A DNA stretch of 64,000 bases from Tubiluchus corallicola (GCA_030141605.1 JAQGDQ010000395.1:31001-95000); one strand, 5' to 3'; positions 10,503 through 22,450 are shown, counted from the stretch's first letter. The notes: generated from the letters alone by a model not told the origin. Made by a program: numbers and translations.

Positions 10503-12236
10503 GAGATCACTAAATACTGTTGTGTAGCGTGACATAACGTGACTTCGATACTAAATGCTGTTGTGTAACGTGACATAACGTGACTTCAATACTAAATGCT
10601 GTTGTGTAACGTGACAGAACGTGACTTCGATACTAAATGCTGTTGTGTAACGTGACAGAACGTGACTTCAATACTAAATGCTGTTGTGTAACGTGACAGA
10701 ACGTGACTTCAATACTAAATGCTGTTGTGTAACGTGACAGAACGTGACTTCAATACTAAATGCTGTTGTGTAACGTGACATAACGTGACTTCAATACTAA
10801 ATGCTGTTGTGTAACGTGACATAACGTGACTTCAATACTAAATGCTGTTGTGTAACGTGACAGAACGTGACTTCGATACTAAATGCTGTTGTGTAACGTG
10901 ACAGAACGTGACTTCAATACTAAATGCTGTTGTGTAACGTGACAGAACGTGACTTCAATACTAAATGCTGTTGTGTAACGTGACAGAACGTGACTTCAAT
11001 ACTAAATGCTGTTGTGTAACGTGACATAACGTGACTTCAATACTAAATGCTGCTGTGTAACGTGACAGAACGTGACTTCAATACTAAATGCTGTTGTGTA
11101 ACGTGACAGAACGTGACTTCAATACTAAATACTGTTGTGTAACGTGACATAACGTGACTTCAATACTAAATGCTGCTGTGTAACGTGACAGAACGTGACT
11201 TCAATACTAAATGCTGTTGTGTAACGTGACATAACGTGACTTCAATACTAAATGCTGCTGTGTAACGTGACAGAACGTGACTTCAATACTAAATACTGTT
11301 GTGTAACGTGACAGAACGTGACTTCAATACTAAATACTGTTGTGTAACGTGACAGAACGTCACTTCAATACTAAATGCTGTTGTGTAACGTGACAGAACG
11401 TGACTTCAATACTAAATGCTGCTGTGTAACGTGACAGAACGTGACTTCAATACTAAATGCTGTTGTGTAACGTGACAGAACGTGACTTCAATACTAAATG
11501 CTGCTGTGTAACGTGACAGAACGTGACTTCAATACTAAATGCTGTTGTTTAACGTGACAGAACGTGACTTCAATACTAAATACTGTTGTGTAACGTGACA
11601 GAACGTGACTTCAAAACTAAATGCTGTTGTGTAACGTGACAGAACGTCACTTCAATACTAAATGCTGTTGTGTAACGTGACAGAACGTGACTTCAATACT
11701 AAATACTGTTGTGTAACGTGACAGAACGTGACTTCAATACTAAATGCTGTTGTGTAACGTGACAGAACGTCACTTCAATACTAAATGCTGTTGTGTAACG
11801 TGACAGAACGTGACTTCAATACTAAATGCTGCTGTGTAACGTGACAGAACGTGACTTCAATACTAAATGCTGTTGTGTAACGTGACAGAACGTGACTTCA
11901 ATACTAAATGCTGCTGTGTAACGTGACAGAACGTGACTTCAATACTAAATGCTGTTGTGTAACGTGACAGAACGTGACTTCAATACTAAATACTGTTGTG
12001 TAACGTGACAGAACGTGACTTCAAAACTAAATGCTGTTGTGTAACGTGACAGAACGTGACTTCAATACTAAATGCTGCTGTGTAACGTGACAGAACGTGA
12101 CTTCAATACTAAATGCTGTTGTGTAACGTGACAGAACGTGACTTCAATACTAAATACTGTTGTGTAACGTGACAGAACGTGACTTCAATACTAAATGCTG
12201 TTGTGTAACGTGACAGAACGTGACTTCAAAACTAAA
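10503..12236. repeat. 41-bp satellite array (about 42 copies) with higher-order repeat
   Basis: The unit is GTGACTTCAATACTAAATGC plus TGTTGTGTAACGTGACAGAAC. It contains the internal direct repeat AACGTGAC. Marker variants recur 410 bp apart: GTCACTTC at ~11359 and ~11768, and TCAAAACTAA at 11611 and 12021. This shows a ten-unit higher-order repeat over about 11350-12050. It ends sharply at 12236. Confidence 0.95.
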
Positions 12237-12414
12237 TGCAAATGAAAAGCGTAAAAGCAAAACCGGACATAATCTTAAACTGTCAGTCAAGACAATCTGC
12301 TCTTTAAAATATTGAAAGGAAACATGCTATTTTTCAAAAGATTACTTACGTGAAAGAATTATTAACACACAAACACAATTTCACGTTCACGCCACTAGTT
12401 CTTCGCTGTTACAT

Positions 12415-14240
12415 GTATTTCGCCATTCGTTAGTTAGACGGGCACTAGCGCCTGCATTTCGGAAACATATTGCACAAAAAATAGGTGCTGTACCTCTCAG
12501 TTCAGATGTGTTCGTTTGTGACGAAATACACACGTTCGGTAGCTTATGTGTGAGCACAGCGGTAAATTTGAAATTTGTATTTTTATCTTAAAACTTGCCT
12601 AGTTTTAATGCAGCACTGAATCTCTTACAGCAGCACTGTACTTTAATTTTCGCTTTCACAAACACGTGAACACGCTCGTGGAATATTTTCGCTGTTGAAA
12701 ATTATGTTAGTTTGTGATGTCAGCAATAGTTGAGCTCGCCCGCCTTTAACTAAAATTTTAATCAATAATTTAACTATCATAAACGCTTTTCTAGCACTAT
12801 TGGTGTTGAAATGTATACTTTTTACCGTACTTGAAAATGGGATAGTATACGAAAAATCATCCTGTCTTCCTTTAAGGAACTAGTTACTGTAATCAATACG
12901 CGATGTGCACATGATGGTTTATGCAAAACTTATATTACAGCGTACCTGTTGAAGATATGGTCAAATAGACTGAGGAATCGAGCGCAGAGTTACAAGGAGA
13001 AAGGCCAACTGCGATAAAAGCACAGATTAATGAATATATACCAAGACTTTGTAGAACAAATATGGCGAAACATTTCATTAGCTATATGGGACCAGTCCTA
13101 TGGAATAGACTAAGCCGCAATTCAAAATGTAGCCACTCCCTTTCAACTTTTAGAAAAACCGTCGGAAAAGAAATATTTCAAACGTATTGAGAGTGACACA
13201 GTTTGATAATGGTAATCACCTGCATTCTTTTTCCACAGTAATCTTCATAAAATGTGACTATGCTCAACAGGTTACTGAACACTTTATAATCATTTTTTCT
13301 TAGTTTTCGCTCCATTTCATCTTTCATTCACTACTCCCCCCTCCACATTTATGTATATATTATCATTATTTCAATTATTAATCACTTCTTTAAGATTTCC
13401 AGGTACAGTTTGGCCTGTCAAGCTATGCTTTTAGGCTCAAACTGTATGCATCAAAATTACTCTTTAATGTAATTTGCACATGTATATGCTGCATAAGAAT
13501 CTCTTTTATAATTTCTGGATAATATTGCATTTATATTTATATTTACTTCAGTGGGAAATTATCTGTATTTTTATTATAACTGTTAGATGCAGAGTGGAAA
13601 TAGATAAACTTATAAACTTACTGTTAACACATCAAAACACGAAAGTTCTTTGCATAAGGTATTTCTGCAGTCTTTATTTTCTAAAGGAGAAAAACAAAAG
13701 AATACATAAAATTTACAGTAATGTAATTTGAACAAAACTACAGAAATTTGAACGAAAAAAATTACACACAAAATTGCTACGTAATTAATAAACTTAGATT
13801 TACAAAAATCACCTACTTCATTCGGCTAGAGAGAGAGCACACTGTTTATGGTTTATGAAGCATGACATTAAATTTCTCATATAAAAAATTGCATTATCCA
13901 CCAATTACAAGTTAGTCTCTGCAATAACCAGTCAACTCTGCCAGCAATTGCCCATTTGTCCCCTTTAGTTGTTGGCTCCCTCATGCGGAAAAAATAAAAA
14001 AAAATTATATGGGTAATTGGGTAATTTGCCCATAACAGTTACAATGAGAAAGGCCAACTGCGATAAAAGCGCAGATTACACCTGATCTTGATCTTCCACT
14101 GAATAAAGGGGTAGGGCTCGTTGAGACGACAGCAAATAATTTACTTTTAAATAAATGAACTAGATTTTCTGATCATCAGAGGGAGGATCAAAGCTTATAT
14201 GGCAGATGTGACTGTGACCACACAGGACAACAAACTGCTG
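12415..14240 (+). repeat. Interspersed duplication, copy A
   Basis: 12415-13625 and 14080-14240 match 22955-24165 and 24165-24300, with scattered substitutions. Copy A holds ~450 bp (13626-14078) that copy B lacks; this extra piece ends with a second GAAAGGCCAACTGCGATAAA. The left ~470 bp resembles a MITE-C-like element (it ends TCTTCCTTTAAGG at ~12880), and the rest is LINE 3' sequence. Confidence 0.85.
12975..13206 (+). pseudogene. LINE reverse-transcriptase C-terminus relic
   Basis: An open frame reads ERPTAIKAQINEYIPRLCRT, then MGPVLWNRL and STFRKTVGKEIFQTY before a stop at ~13185. The pattern (P-x-LWN-x-L then F-x-K-x3-K) is the extreme C-terminus of CR1/L2-type ORF2. A 3' UTR follows to about 13625 (ends AAACTTATAAACTTA). 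It is 5' truncated. Confidence 0.65.
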
Positions 14241-14390
14241 AACATTTTGCTGCAGACTGATAAAGGAAGATGACAGGGCGTCTCTACGTAACCGAATTTC
14301 ATCTATGAATTTGAAAGAGATATTAAGTGAAGGCAACATTCATGAATGGAAAATTTTCATAAACATTGTGAGGAAATAATCTTGAAAAAC
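14160..14390 (+). pseudogene. LINE relic with zinc-knuckle remnant
   Basis: A broken frame includes RCDCDHTGQQTAEHF (14200-14250), the C-x-C...TAEH motif of ORF2 C-termini, then after a frameshift the segment SSMNLKEILSEGNIHEWKIF. The first part is also present in the copy at 24165-24300. Confidence 0.55.
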
Positions 14391-14424
14391 TATTACGATG
14401 CCGATAAATAATGTCGCAAATTTT

Positions 14425-14645
14425 AGTCTGTCTTGTCTTTTTTGGGTAAAACGTTATTGTAGAGTAAAATTTTAAATCTGTAAAATTAATGAAAATTGCT
14501 CAAATTTTTATACTCCGTTTTTCGTAACCTTGGGCCTTCATCCATTTAAATGTTTAACAAAATAAACAAAGTTATGCAGTTTTTTAGTTAAAATCCTCCT
14601 TACAAATAGGGATTGTAAATAACTTTTTCAAATAAAGATTTATTA
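14425..14645. repeat. Repeat segment matched at 16690-17945
   Basis: The stretch GGGTAAAACGTTATTGTAGA through AATAACTTTTTCAAATAAAG recurs downstream in the same order, but there it is split by two insertions (16800-17434 and 17514-17898). The two copies flank the Helitron pair and the TTA microsatellite. Confidence 0.85.
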
Positions 14646-14656
14646 TCTATATCTAT

Positions 14657-15458
14657 TCTATTATATTAATATTCTTGGTATCTTAATATATATATATATA
14701 TAAGATTCGAGGCTACAGCCCGGACGACGGCACCATTTGCGGCGATCTATACATCAAACGAAAGGTCTCGATCTAGTGTCGTCTCATTGATGGTTTATTT
14801 TTCGAATCGGGCCCACCGGGAGGAACGGGCGGCGAAAAACCTCCAAAAATGGCCATTTTTCGGCCGTTTTTTGCAAAAGTTATACGGCTGAGATGTGGAG
14901 AACTGGAATGGGCCGAGGGTGGTGCTGGGTGTGGATAGACAGCCCGTTCAGCGTTGGGTGTCATAGGCCTATTTAGAATTCGCGAGAGGACCACGGCGCC
15001 CCGCAACGGGCGTTTTCCCGGACCCAACTCGCAATTTTTTCGAAATTCTGATCAAACAGCATGCGGAAAAAACGTTCTAGCGGCGCCTGGTGGGACTCTC
15101 GGAAGGAGATATACAGCTCTTTTGAAAGAGGAAGGACAGTGCTACACGATGATGTGGGTTATATGTTGGGACACGTCCACCGAGAGGAGTACTGGCGAGT
15201 TAATTACCAGTTCTATTTTCGGCAATTTTCGCTTAGAAAACTGCCGACGCAAAGGCATTGTTGTGACGTCATCCATTGTACTCTGTCTATAATCTTATAG
15301 CTTTAATTCAGTAAAAGCTACAGGCTTTGCGTTAGTTAAACAAACAGTAGGCATGATGTTACGGGCTTTGCGTTATACATGAGGACTAGGTAGGATATTT
15401 GCGTATTATTGATTACACGTGGTTTTTTACGCAAAATCTTTTGCGGGGCCTTTGCTAG
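14657..15458 (+). mobile_element. Non-autonomous Helitron-like element, unit A
   Basis: The unit starts TCTATTATATTAATATTC and ends in CTAG (15455-15458). A perfect hairpin (CGCAAAA, loop TC, TTTTGCG at 15430-15445) sits 9 bp before the CTAG. A 5' TC end, and a 3' hairpin before CTRR with no TIR, are the hallmarks of rolling-circle Helitrons. It is GC-richer than its surroundings and has no Rep/helicase coding, so it is non-autonomous. The exact left edge is ambiguous by ~5 bp. Confidence 0.65.
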
Positions 15459-16260
15459 TCTCTTATATTAATATTCTTGGTATATATATATACATTTATA
15501 TATATATAAGATTCGAGGCTACAGCTTCGACGAGGGCACCATTTGCGGCGATCTATACATCAAACGAAAGGTCTCGATCTAGTGTCGTCTCATTGGGGGT
15601 TTATTTTTCGAATGGGGCCCACCGCGAGGAACGGGGGGCGAAAAACCTCCAAAAATGACCATTTTCGGCCGTTTTTTGCAAAAGTTATACGCCTGAGATG
15701 TAGAAAACGGGAATGGGCCGAGGGTGGTGCTGGGTGTGGATAGATAGCCCGTTCAGCGGTGGGTGTCATAGGCCTATTTAGAGTTCCCGAGAGGGCCACG
15801 GCGCCCCGCAACGGGCGTTTCCCGGACCCAACACGCGATTTTTTCGAAATTTTGATCAAACAGCATGCGGAAAAAACGTTCTAGCGGCGCCTGGTGGGAC
15901 TCTCGGAAGGAGATATACAGCTCTTTAGAAAGAGGAAGGACAGTGCTACACGATGATGTACGCTATATGTTAGGGCAGGTCCACCGAGAGAAGTACCGAC
16001 GAGTTAATTAGAGGTTCCATTTTCGGCAATTTTCGCTTAGAAAACCGCTGACGCAAAGCCATTGTTGTGACGTCATCCATTGTACTCTGCCTATAGCTTT
16101 AATTCAGCAAAAGCTGCCTGCTACGGGTTTGCGTTAGTTAAGCAAACAGTAGGCAGGATGTTACGGGCTTTGCGTTATAAATGAGGACTATGTAGGATGT
16201 TCGCGTATTATTGATTACACGTGGTTTTTTACGCAAAGTCTTTTGCGGGGCCTTTGCTAG
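15459..16260 (+). mobile_element. Non-autonomous Helitron-like element, unit B
   Basis: It begins TCTCTTATATTAATATTC immediately after the CTAG of unit A with no spacer, and ends CTAG at 16257-16260. By these boundaries both units are 802 bp. The hairpin (CGCAAAG, TC, TTTTGCG) has one wobble pair. Unit B differs from A by scattered substitutions and small indels. A T follows the CTAG, as expected for insertion between A and T. Confidence 0.65.
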
Positions 16261-16270
16261 TTATTATTAA

Positions 16271-16324
<54 letters not shown>

Positions 16325-16335
16325 TATTATTGTTA

Positions 16336-16406
<71 letters not shown>

Positions 16407-16485
16407 GTTATTGTTATTATTATTATTATCATCGTTATCATTATCGTTATTGTTATCATTGTCATTTTCATTGTCATTGTCATTG

Positions 16486-16558
<73 letters not shown>

Positions 16559-16634
16559 CATCGTTATGGTTATCGTTGTCGTTGTCGCTATCGTTATCGT
16601 TATCGTTATCGTTATCGTTATCGTTATCATTATC

Positions 16635-16670
<36 letters not shown>

Positions 16671-16676
16671 GTTTTT
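16261..16676. repeat. (TTA)n with TTATCG/TTATCA hexamer blocks
   Basis: A 416-bp array starts at the Helitron 3' end. TTA runs alternate with hexamer blocks (GTTATC, ATTATC). Long open frames on both strands are low-complexity artefacts. Confidence 0.9.
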
Positions 16677-16799
16677 GTGAGCATTATTTTTAGTCTGTCT
16701 TGTTTTTTTGGGTAAAACATTATTGTAGAGTAAAATTTTAAATCTGGTAAAATTAATGAAAATTGCTCAAATTTTTATACTCCGTTTTTTATAACCTCC

Positions 16800-17434
16800 A
16801 TTTTAATGTTAAGCTAAAGACAATTGTAGTCATGAAAATGCCTATATATATAATAATCTTTATTTGCCATTAAAACACATTGATAATCACTGATAAAAAC
16901 TTTACAGAGATGATCAATCAGTGTTAGTTAATAAAAACTTACACTGCTAAAGGCAAATGCGTCAGTGCAATCTAAACTACTGTGCAGTAATGGAAAGTAA
17001 CGACGAATAAAATCAAACATATTTACAACTATGCACAAAAAATGAAAAAAATTATGATTTAATTAATATGGCTGTGGATATATGAATTCTGAATTAGTGT
17101 GTATGTTGTCGTACTGGTGTGATGGTATTTCATATCTGGTTAATATTAGTGATTTTAATTTTATTTTAAATGCTGATAGGGACTTGATTAGTTTAACCTG
17201 TAATGGTAGAGAATTCCAAAGTAGAATTGCTTGCTTGATTACAGAGTTCGTCCCGTAGTGTGTATTTGTCCTAATTTGTTTTAGATTGCTTGTTCTGGAA
17301 TGGTTCTAGTATTCCCTTATGAACGCTTTGTCTTGTAAATGTCGTTTAATCATGATCATTTGACATTATTTTACTGCTATTGTATAACGTATGTTGTTAT
17401 ATAATGTATATGCCAATAAATATTATGTTATAAA
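16800..17434 (-). pseudogene. CR1/L2-type LINE 3' end, inserted in repeat segment
   Basis: On the minus strand a frame reads RTNTHYGTNSVIKQAILLWN, then SLPLQVKLIKSLSAFKIKLK: the (L/W)WNSLP...SL-x2-FK-x2-LK C-terminus of CR1/L2 ORF2 (about 17270-17130). A 3' UTR follows to ~16845 and ends AAATAAAGATTATTATAT. The 3' UTR is shared with 58700-58890. It interrupts the copy of the 14425-14645 segment. Confidence 0.75.
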
Positions 17435-17513
17435 AGGCCTTCATCCATTTAAAAGTTTAACGACAAAAACAACGTTATGACGCGTTTTGTTGAAATCCTC
17501 CCTACAAATACAG

Positions 17514-17898
17514 GTATAGTATAGAATAATAATATTTTTATTACTTCCCACCCGTATATACATCTGCAATGCGCACCTCCATATAGTCTAAACAAGTGTT
17601 GCCTCCTCTACAAATGCTTAGCGAATGTGTTAAAGCATTTATCATTTCTCTGTACCGACCATCAGTTTACATCGTAATTATGAAAATTTAATACTACGAA
17701 CGCCCAGTGCAACTCACACTAACCATTAGCAATATATTGTAATTTTTCTCGTAACTAATTCTAGTGGCTTAGCATAAGCTAGCATCTTAGGTCTCTAGCG
17801 CAGAATTCATGAATTGTATCATAATTTTGTGTTAACAAAAACTGATTATCGATGCATATGTATATGTTTATTGCAAAATAAATCTATTGAATTGAATT
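17514..17898 (+). mobile_element. LINE-like 3' end with (GAATT)n tail
   Basis: It ends TTGCAAAATAAATCTATTGA plus GAATT repeats. It is flanked by short AATAC repeats and interrupts the 14425-type segment. The reverse complement is found at 41190-41450 (AATCAGTTTTTGTTAA, GCGCTAGAGACCTAAGAAGC in that orientation). No coding part is visible. Confidence 0.6.
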
Positions 17899-18369
17899 GA
17901 ATACGGATTGTAAATAACTTTTTCAAATAAACATTTGTAATAGCATTATTATGTAACCATTTATTCCTAGTGGTTTTGACCACAATAACAATCATTAAAG
18001 TACAAACACCTGGTACAACACAAAGTTTTATCAACCTAAGAATATATAACACAATTATATGGCTATAAAGAATGTTGTAAATACGTATGTATTGTACGTG
18101 ATATTAATTTTTACAAGTTGGAAATTTATATAACAATACATGACCTCACACAGAACTGTGTCAATTTAACAGGCCACCACAAAATAATAAGAAACGGTGC
18201 TACTGTCACAGATATACGAAATAAAATTATAAAAAATATTTACATTGTGTATGTACAAACAGACAAAAACGTTACTCATTTAGGTAAATTCATTTAAAAT
18301 TTTCAACGTTTTAAATGACGTTTTCATCACGACAGTAAACTTTTATCGAATGTCGATAAATGTCGATAA

Positions 18370-18960
18370 TGACGACGACGTTGATGATGACGATAGCACG
18401 GCAATTCATTGCAAATGTTGGTCCAAGGCTTTGGAATGACATAAATGATGAATTAAAAACTGTTCAGCCAATTCAAAAATTTAAAAAGAAATACAGAGCA
18501 ATGATTCTCAACAAGTACAACACTTCCTAATTTCCCACACCTACTGCAGCAGTCATACCACAATCCTGGTACAGATTATGCAAAACAAGGCATCATTGAT
18601 AAACCTTTACAGCTGATGTCAACATAGCACAATCTATTATCTTTCTTCCTACCATTTCCATTAACACATCCTTCTACCCTTCCTGTGTGATCTAACCTTT
18701 CTCCCAGTTCTTTTTTTGTTCACTCATCCATTCTTTTTTTATCAGGTTCACATGACAGTGGGCTTATACAAGCCTTTGCTTCTCTAGCCGCACTGCAGTA
18801 CAATTATTCTTTTATGATAACGATAGTGTATGAAACATAACAATTTAATACAGCATGACGTAATAATTTCGATGTCACTGTGTGCTTAATGTCATCATAT
18901 TGTACTGAATGTGATAATAATAAACTAAAACGTTAACAACAAAATCTCCAGATATTTAGA
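18370..18960 (+). pseudogene. LINE reverse-transcriptase C-terminus and 3' UTR
   Basis: A frame reads ARQFIANVGPRLWNDINDEL, then KFKKKYRAMILNKYNTS and a stop (18397-18530), matching the GP-x-LWN...FKKKY end of LINE ORF2. The 3' UTR extends to an AATAATAAACT tail near 18925. A second, UTR-only copy lies inverted at 7915-8090. Confidence 0.7.
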
Positions 18961-19904
18961 AAGATTTCACAGAATAGACAAACTCCTTAAGTTTCATTCC
19001 AACTAAATATTTTAAACCTGCAATAGAAACTCGAGGCTATTAAAATTTTCACGAGTAGAACTTTACTGAACAACTTTAATATGGAAACGTCGGGGCGTGC
19101 TATATACTTGTTATACAATACACGAACATTCTTAACTTATAATCATATTTAAACGTATTACATAATCAATAATACAAATGACATCATAATTGATTCCAAA
19201 TTCTTCCTTCAGTTTATTATTCCCTAATTTTTTTCTAACTTAAATCAAATTTCACAAGCTTAACGTCAGCAGGAAAATGTGTATAGTTCTTCTAATAAAT
19301 TTACCACCATAATAAATTTATCCTGGTTTAATGAATTGCGCACTGCGTAGACTATATAAAGCATCTAAAAGATCTCATTAGTTTTGGCTCATCCTGTATA
19401 TTTGCTTCTCAAACTTCAAGTAAAGCAGAATGATACGCAGATTTTTTCATCAAACAGTTGTGAAAAGAAAACGCAAATCCAAATTAGCATCACAGATTTA
19501 TTTATTGTCTTTTGCAAAAACTAGTAAAATCGACAGATTTCCGAACCTTCCCAGATTGAAAGTTTGCTGTTCTCATTATTTACTTATCGATTTTTGTTTT
19601 TTAGGCATATCAATAATACCAAATTCACTATTTAGGGTAATTGACTTTTTTATAGTATTCTCTTGAACTTTTGAGTGGATATGAACGTTTCATTGAAATG
19701 GTGTTCCAGACATTTAGTGAAAGTTTCAGATGTCAATGTACAAATACAACTATGATACATTGATACTAGTTACCCTAAGTAGTATCCTAGTTACCCTAGT
19801 AGTAACTACTTACCCTAATTACTGAGTTTGATACTTTGACACTAGTTATTAAAATTGATACTTTGATATTAGTTATTAACTTTGATACTTTGATAACAGT
19901 CATT
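18961..19904. other. Spacer, degenerate tandem lead-in at right
   Basis: No gene is seen. From ~19760 loosely repeated ACTAGTTA/CCCTAAGTAG and GATACTTTGATA motifs lead into the 21-bp array. Confidence 0.5.
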
Positions 19905-20268
19905 GATTAAAACAATCTAGTTATTGATTAAAATATAGTCATTGATTAAAACAATCTAGTTATTGATTAAAGTATAGTTATTGATTAGAATGATCTAATT
20001 ATTGGTTAAAGTATAGTTATTGATTAGAATGATCTAATTATTGATTAAAGTATAGCTATTGATTAGAATGATCTAATTATTGATTAAAGTATAGCTATTG
20101 ATTAGAATAATCTAGTCATTGATTAGAATAATCTAGTTATTGATTAGAATAATCTAGTCATTGATTAAAACAATCTAGTTATTGATTACAATAATCTAGT
20201 CATTGATTAAAACAATCTAGTTATTGATTAGAATAATTTAGTTATTGATTAAAGTATTCTAGAAAACA
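19905..20268. repeat. 21-bp minisatellite
   Basis: About 17 copies of a unit like CTAGTTATTGATTAGAATAAT, with TTAAAACAATC and TTAAAGTATAG variants, end ~155 bp past the 3' end of the pentraxin gene. Each unit carries an ATTGATTA core. Confidence 0.9.
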
Positions 20269-20421
20269 GTAATTTTGTCTGTAGATGCAAAAATATTATG
20301 GAAACGAAATTTAAATGAAAATTTAATCAGGTAAATCAGGCACTGATCAGTAATTAGTAAAGTCGAAAGTTCAACAAACACTTGAATCTATGCCAGTACA
20401 GAATTGCAATTATTCGTAAAT

Positions 20422-21492
20422 TTACGAGTAACCAACTCTACGTTGCTTTTTACCCTCAGCTGTTTTAACAACCAGCTCTAGAAGATCTTCCATGTCGTGT
20501 TCTGATAAGGTGCACACCGTTTTCACAACTTCTTCTTCTTCGTCGTCTACATGTGGACAATCTGATTCTATTTTCTCCAAGAGCTCACCAACGAGTTCCA
20601 TACGATAATCTCCCCAGGTAAAGAGGTTTCCAGTGTTTCTGCAGCTGTTCTGCATATTTGCTATCATAACATCAGTATATTTCATGGATGAGATCGTAAT
20701 GTCCGTAACGAATCCTTTGAAACTTTGATGTGCCTCAAAGCCGCCACCTTTCTCATCCTGGTCCTGTCCGAATTCAAAAAACCCACCAGCTGGTATCTTT
20801 CCCACACCAGGAGTAAAAGTACCACTATCACTTAAAACAGGAATGTCAGTTTTTGGTTCAGCGTCCACTGCCCAGCTGTTGTCATTGCTGTCATAGCGAC
20901 AGCAGACGTAACGCCAGTTCCCGAGCCTCAAACCCGCATCAAATGCGATAGTGTTAGAGGGTATACCCACACCGTTTATATACAATGCCAGTGAGTCGTT
21001 CTTAAGACCAAATCTGATTACATCATCGAGATTATCTTGAGCCTCCGCTGCTATGGCATATGACAGGAACGTCGTTTCCTCGTTATTGGTTGTGGATGGA
21101 TCCAGTCTCACCCACATGCACGCCGAAAAAGCGTCCAAATATCTAGTTATGACTTTGTCTAATTTTATGTAGTCGGTGTCGGTAAATTCGGGAAAAATAA
21201 CCATCGTGTCCTCGGCTACCTCCACGTCGAAACATTCCGGTTCTGCGTCTTTGAGGGAATCTATCAGAGAGTAAATTGAACTTCCGGAGCTGTGCTTCCG
21301 TTTTGGATTTCTCAGAGCCGGTCGATAACCGTAAGTGCGTTTTGGAGATGGCTTTCTGCCATACCCTCTTCTGGCGCCTCCTCTGACTTTCTTATACCCT
21401 CCACGTTGTGCGTCCACCTCTTCATTTATGAGAGCAATTAGTATGACAATGATAAGAGCAGAAACACACTTGCACAGTGGTAATAAAGACAT
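20422..21492 (-). CDS. Secreted pentraxin-domain protein, intronless
   Basis: Complete 356-residue frame. Residues 1-28 form a signal peptide (hydrophobic core SALIIVILIALI, likely cut after VDA). Residues 29-68 are a strongly basic, Gly/Arg/Tyr-rich linker. Residues ~88-285 form a pentraxin (LamG-like) fold: FPEFTDTDYIKL, then C125 (FSACMWVRL) and C197 (NWRYVCCRY), which match the family disulfide pair. FGQDQDEKGGGFEAHQSFKG (241-260) matches the GQxQD...GGxFxxxQSxxG segment that binds calcium in CRP/SAP. The classical HxCxSWxS signature is degenerate (WRYVCCRYDS). An acidic DDEEEE stretch and a helical tail end the protein. Pentraxins are secreted, calcium-dependent pattern-recognition proteins; an immune or matrix role here is inference. 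MITE-A copy 1 starts ~285 bp upstream. Confidence 0.9.
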   Translation of the reverse strand: MSLLPLCKCVSALIIVILIALINEEVDAQRGGYKKVRGGARRGYGRKPSPKRTYGYRPALRNPKRKHSSGSSIYSLIDSLKDAEPECFDVEVAEDTMVIFPEFTDTDYIKLDKVITRYLDAFSACMWVRLDPSTTNNEETTFLSYAIAAEAQDNLDDVIRFGLKNDSLALYINGVGIPSNTIAFDAGLRLGNWRYVCCRYDSNDNSWAVDAEPKTDIPVLSDSGTFTPGVGKIPAGGFFEFGQDQDEKGGGFEAHQSFKGFVTDITISSMKYTDVMIANMQNSCRNTGNLFTWGDYRMELVGELLEKIESDCPHVDDEEEEVVKTVCTLSEHDMEDLLELVVKTAEGKKQRRVGYS

Positions 21493-21777
21493 TGCCGATT
21501 GTCGAGTGTATCACCGCTTCTCTCTTGCACAGATCAACAGGCCTTTCGCAAACTTTTTAAGGGGTTGACCACCATTAATATTGGCCCTAAATCTAGTGAC
21601 CCGGAACACTAAATTAAGTGCTGTCCAAATAACTCGGTTGAAGGAACAAGTTGCGTACGAAAGTCTATAGAGTCGTTCTTTATTTTTGTACATTCTCATT
21701 AAAACTGTATAGCAGTGTATATTGTAACAATAGAGAACGTGCCTTGCAAACAAATACAGAACGCTTTGTCAAAAATG

Positions 21778-22450
21778 TTTAAAGGACAAGAAAAGGGGTA
21801 CCTGAAGTAGGCTTCAGAAAAATCGCCGTAAAAATTATATTACTTTACAGCAATTCATGCGTATATCGAACTCGCGTTGAAGGGAATTTTCGTTTGTTTT
21901 CGTTTTAAATCTCCCGCAATACTGTTCAGAAGGCGCCATTGAATGACGTCACCTGCGCAAACTTAAATCTAGGGGACGAAAAAGAAATGTTAAATTATGT
22001 CCTTATAATTTACTTAGCATTTCGCTTACCTGCTTGAAAGAATTTTGTAACTAGAAAAGAAAATTATTAATTATTAAAATGTTTTCACCAAATGGTAAAA
22101 TGTCGTTGACTCGCCCTCCAGGGTGCACCACTCACTCACCAAAAACGTATTTTTAATCTTATTGACAAAATATTACTAATTTAAAATTTTACTTAGTTAG
22201 TGACTTGTGCGCTATGAATGCTCTGACTATTTTTTCAAACTTTACGCAATGTTATCTAAACTGTTTCAAATGACTTTTCGTCAGAATGGCTGCGTCTAAC
22301 GGTCATCGCGGGTGATTAAATTTACACATTTTATGCAACCTTACTACCGACGCAAGCCCTGCATGCAAAAAGGCAGTACGTAAGTGGTATAAATTTTCAA
22401 GACCAATTTTTAAGCTTTATGTAAGTGGAGGGTTTTCTTGGGCTTCAAAG
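21778..22450 (+). mobile_element. MITE-A, copy 1
   Basis: It begins TTTAAAGGACAAGAAAAGGG and ends GGGTTTTCTTGGGCTTCAAA, imperfect terminal inverted repeats of ~20 bp. It is ~70-80% similar by eye to 45669-46360 and 53347-54004 over its length. There is no coding capacity. It lies upstream of the pentraxin gene. Confidence 0.8.

Noticed and set aside
10503-12236. CRISPR-like regular array
   Set aside because: Units abut with no unique spacers, and the host is a eukaryote; it is a satellite.
16221-16720. Poly-Ile/Leu/Met frames of up to 164 codons
   Set aside because: Six-frame reading of a TTA/TTATCG microsatellite.
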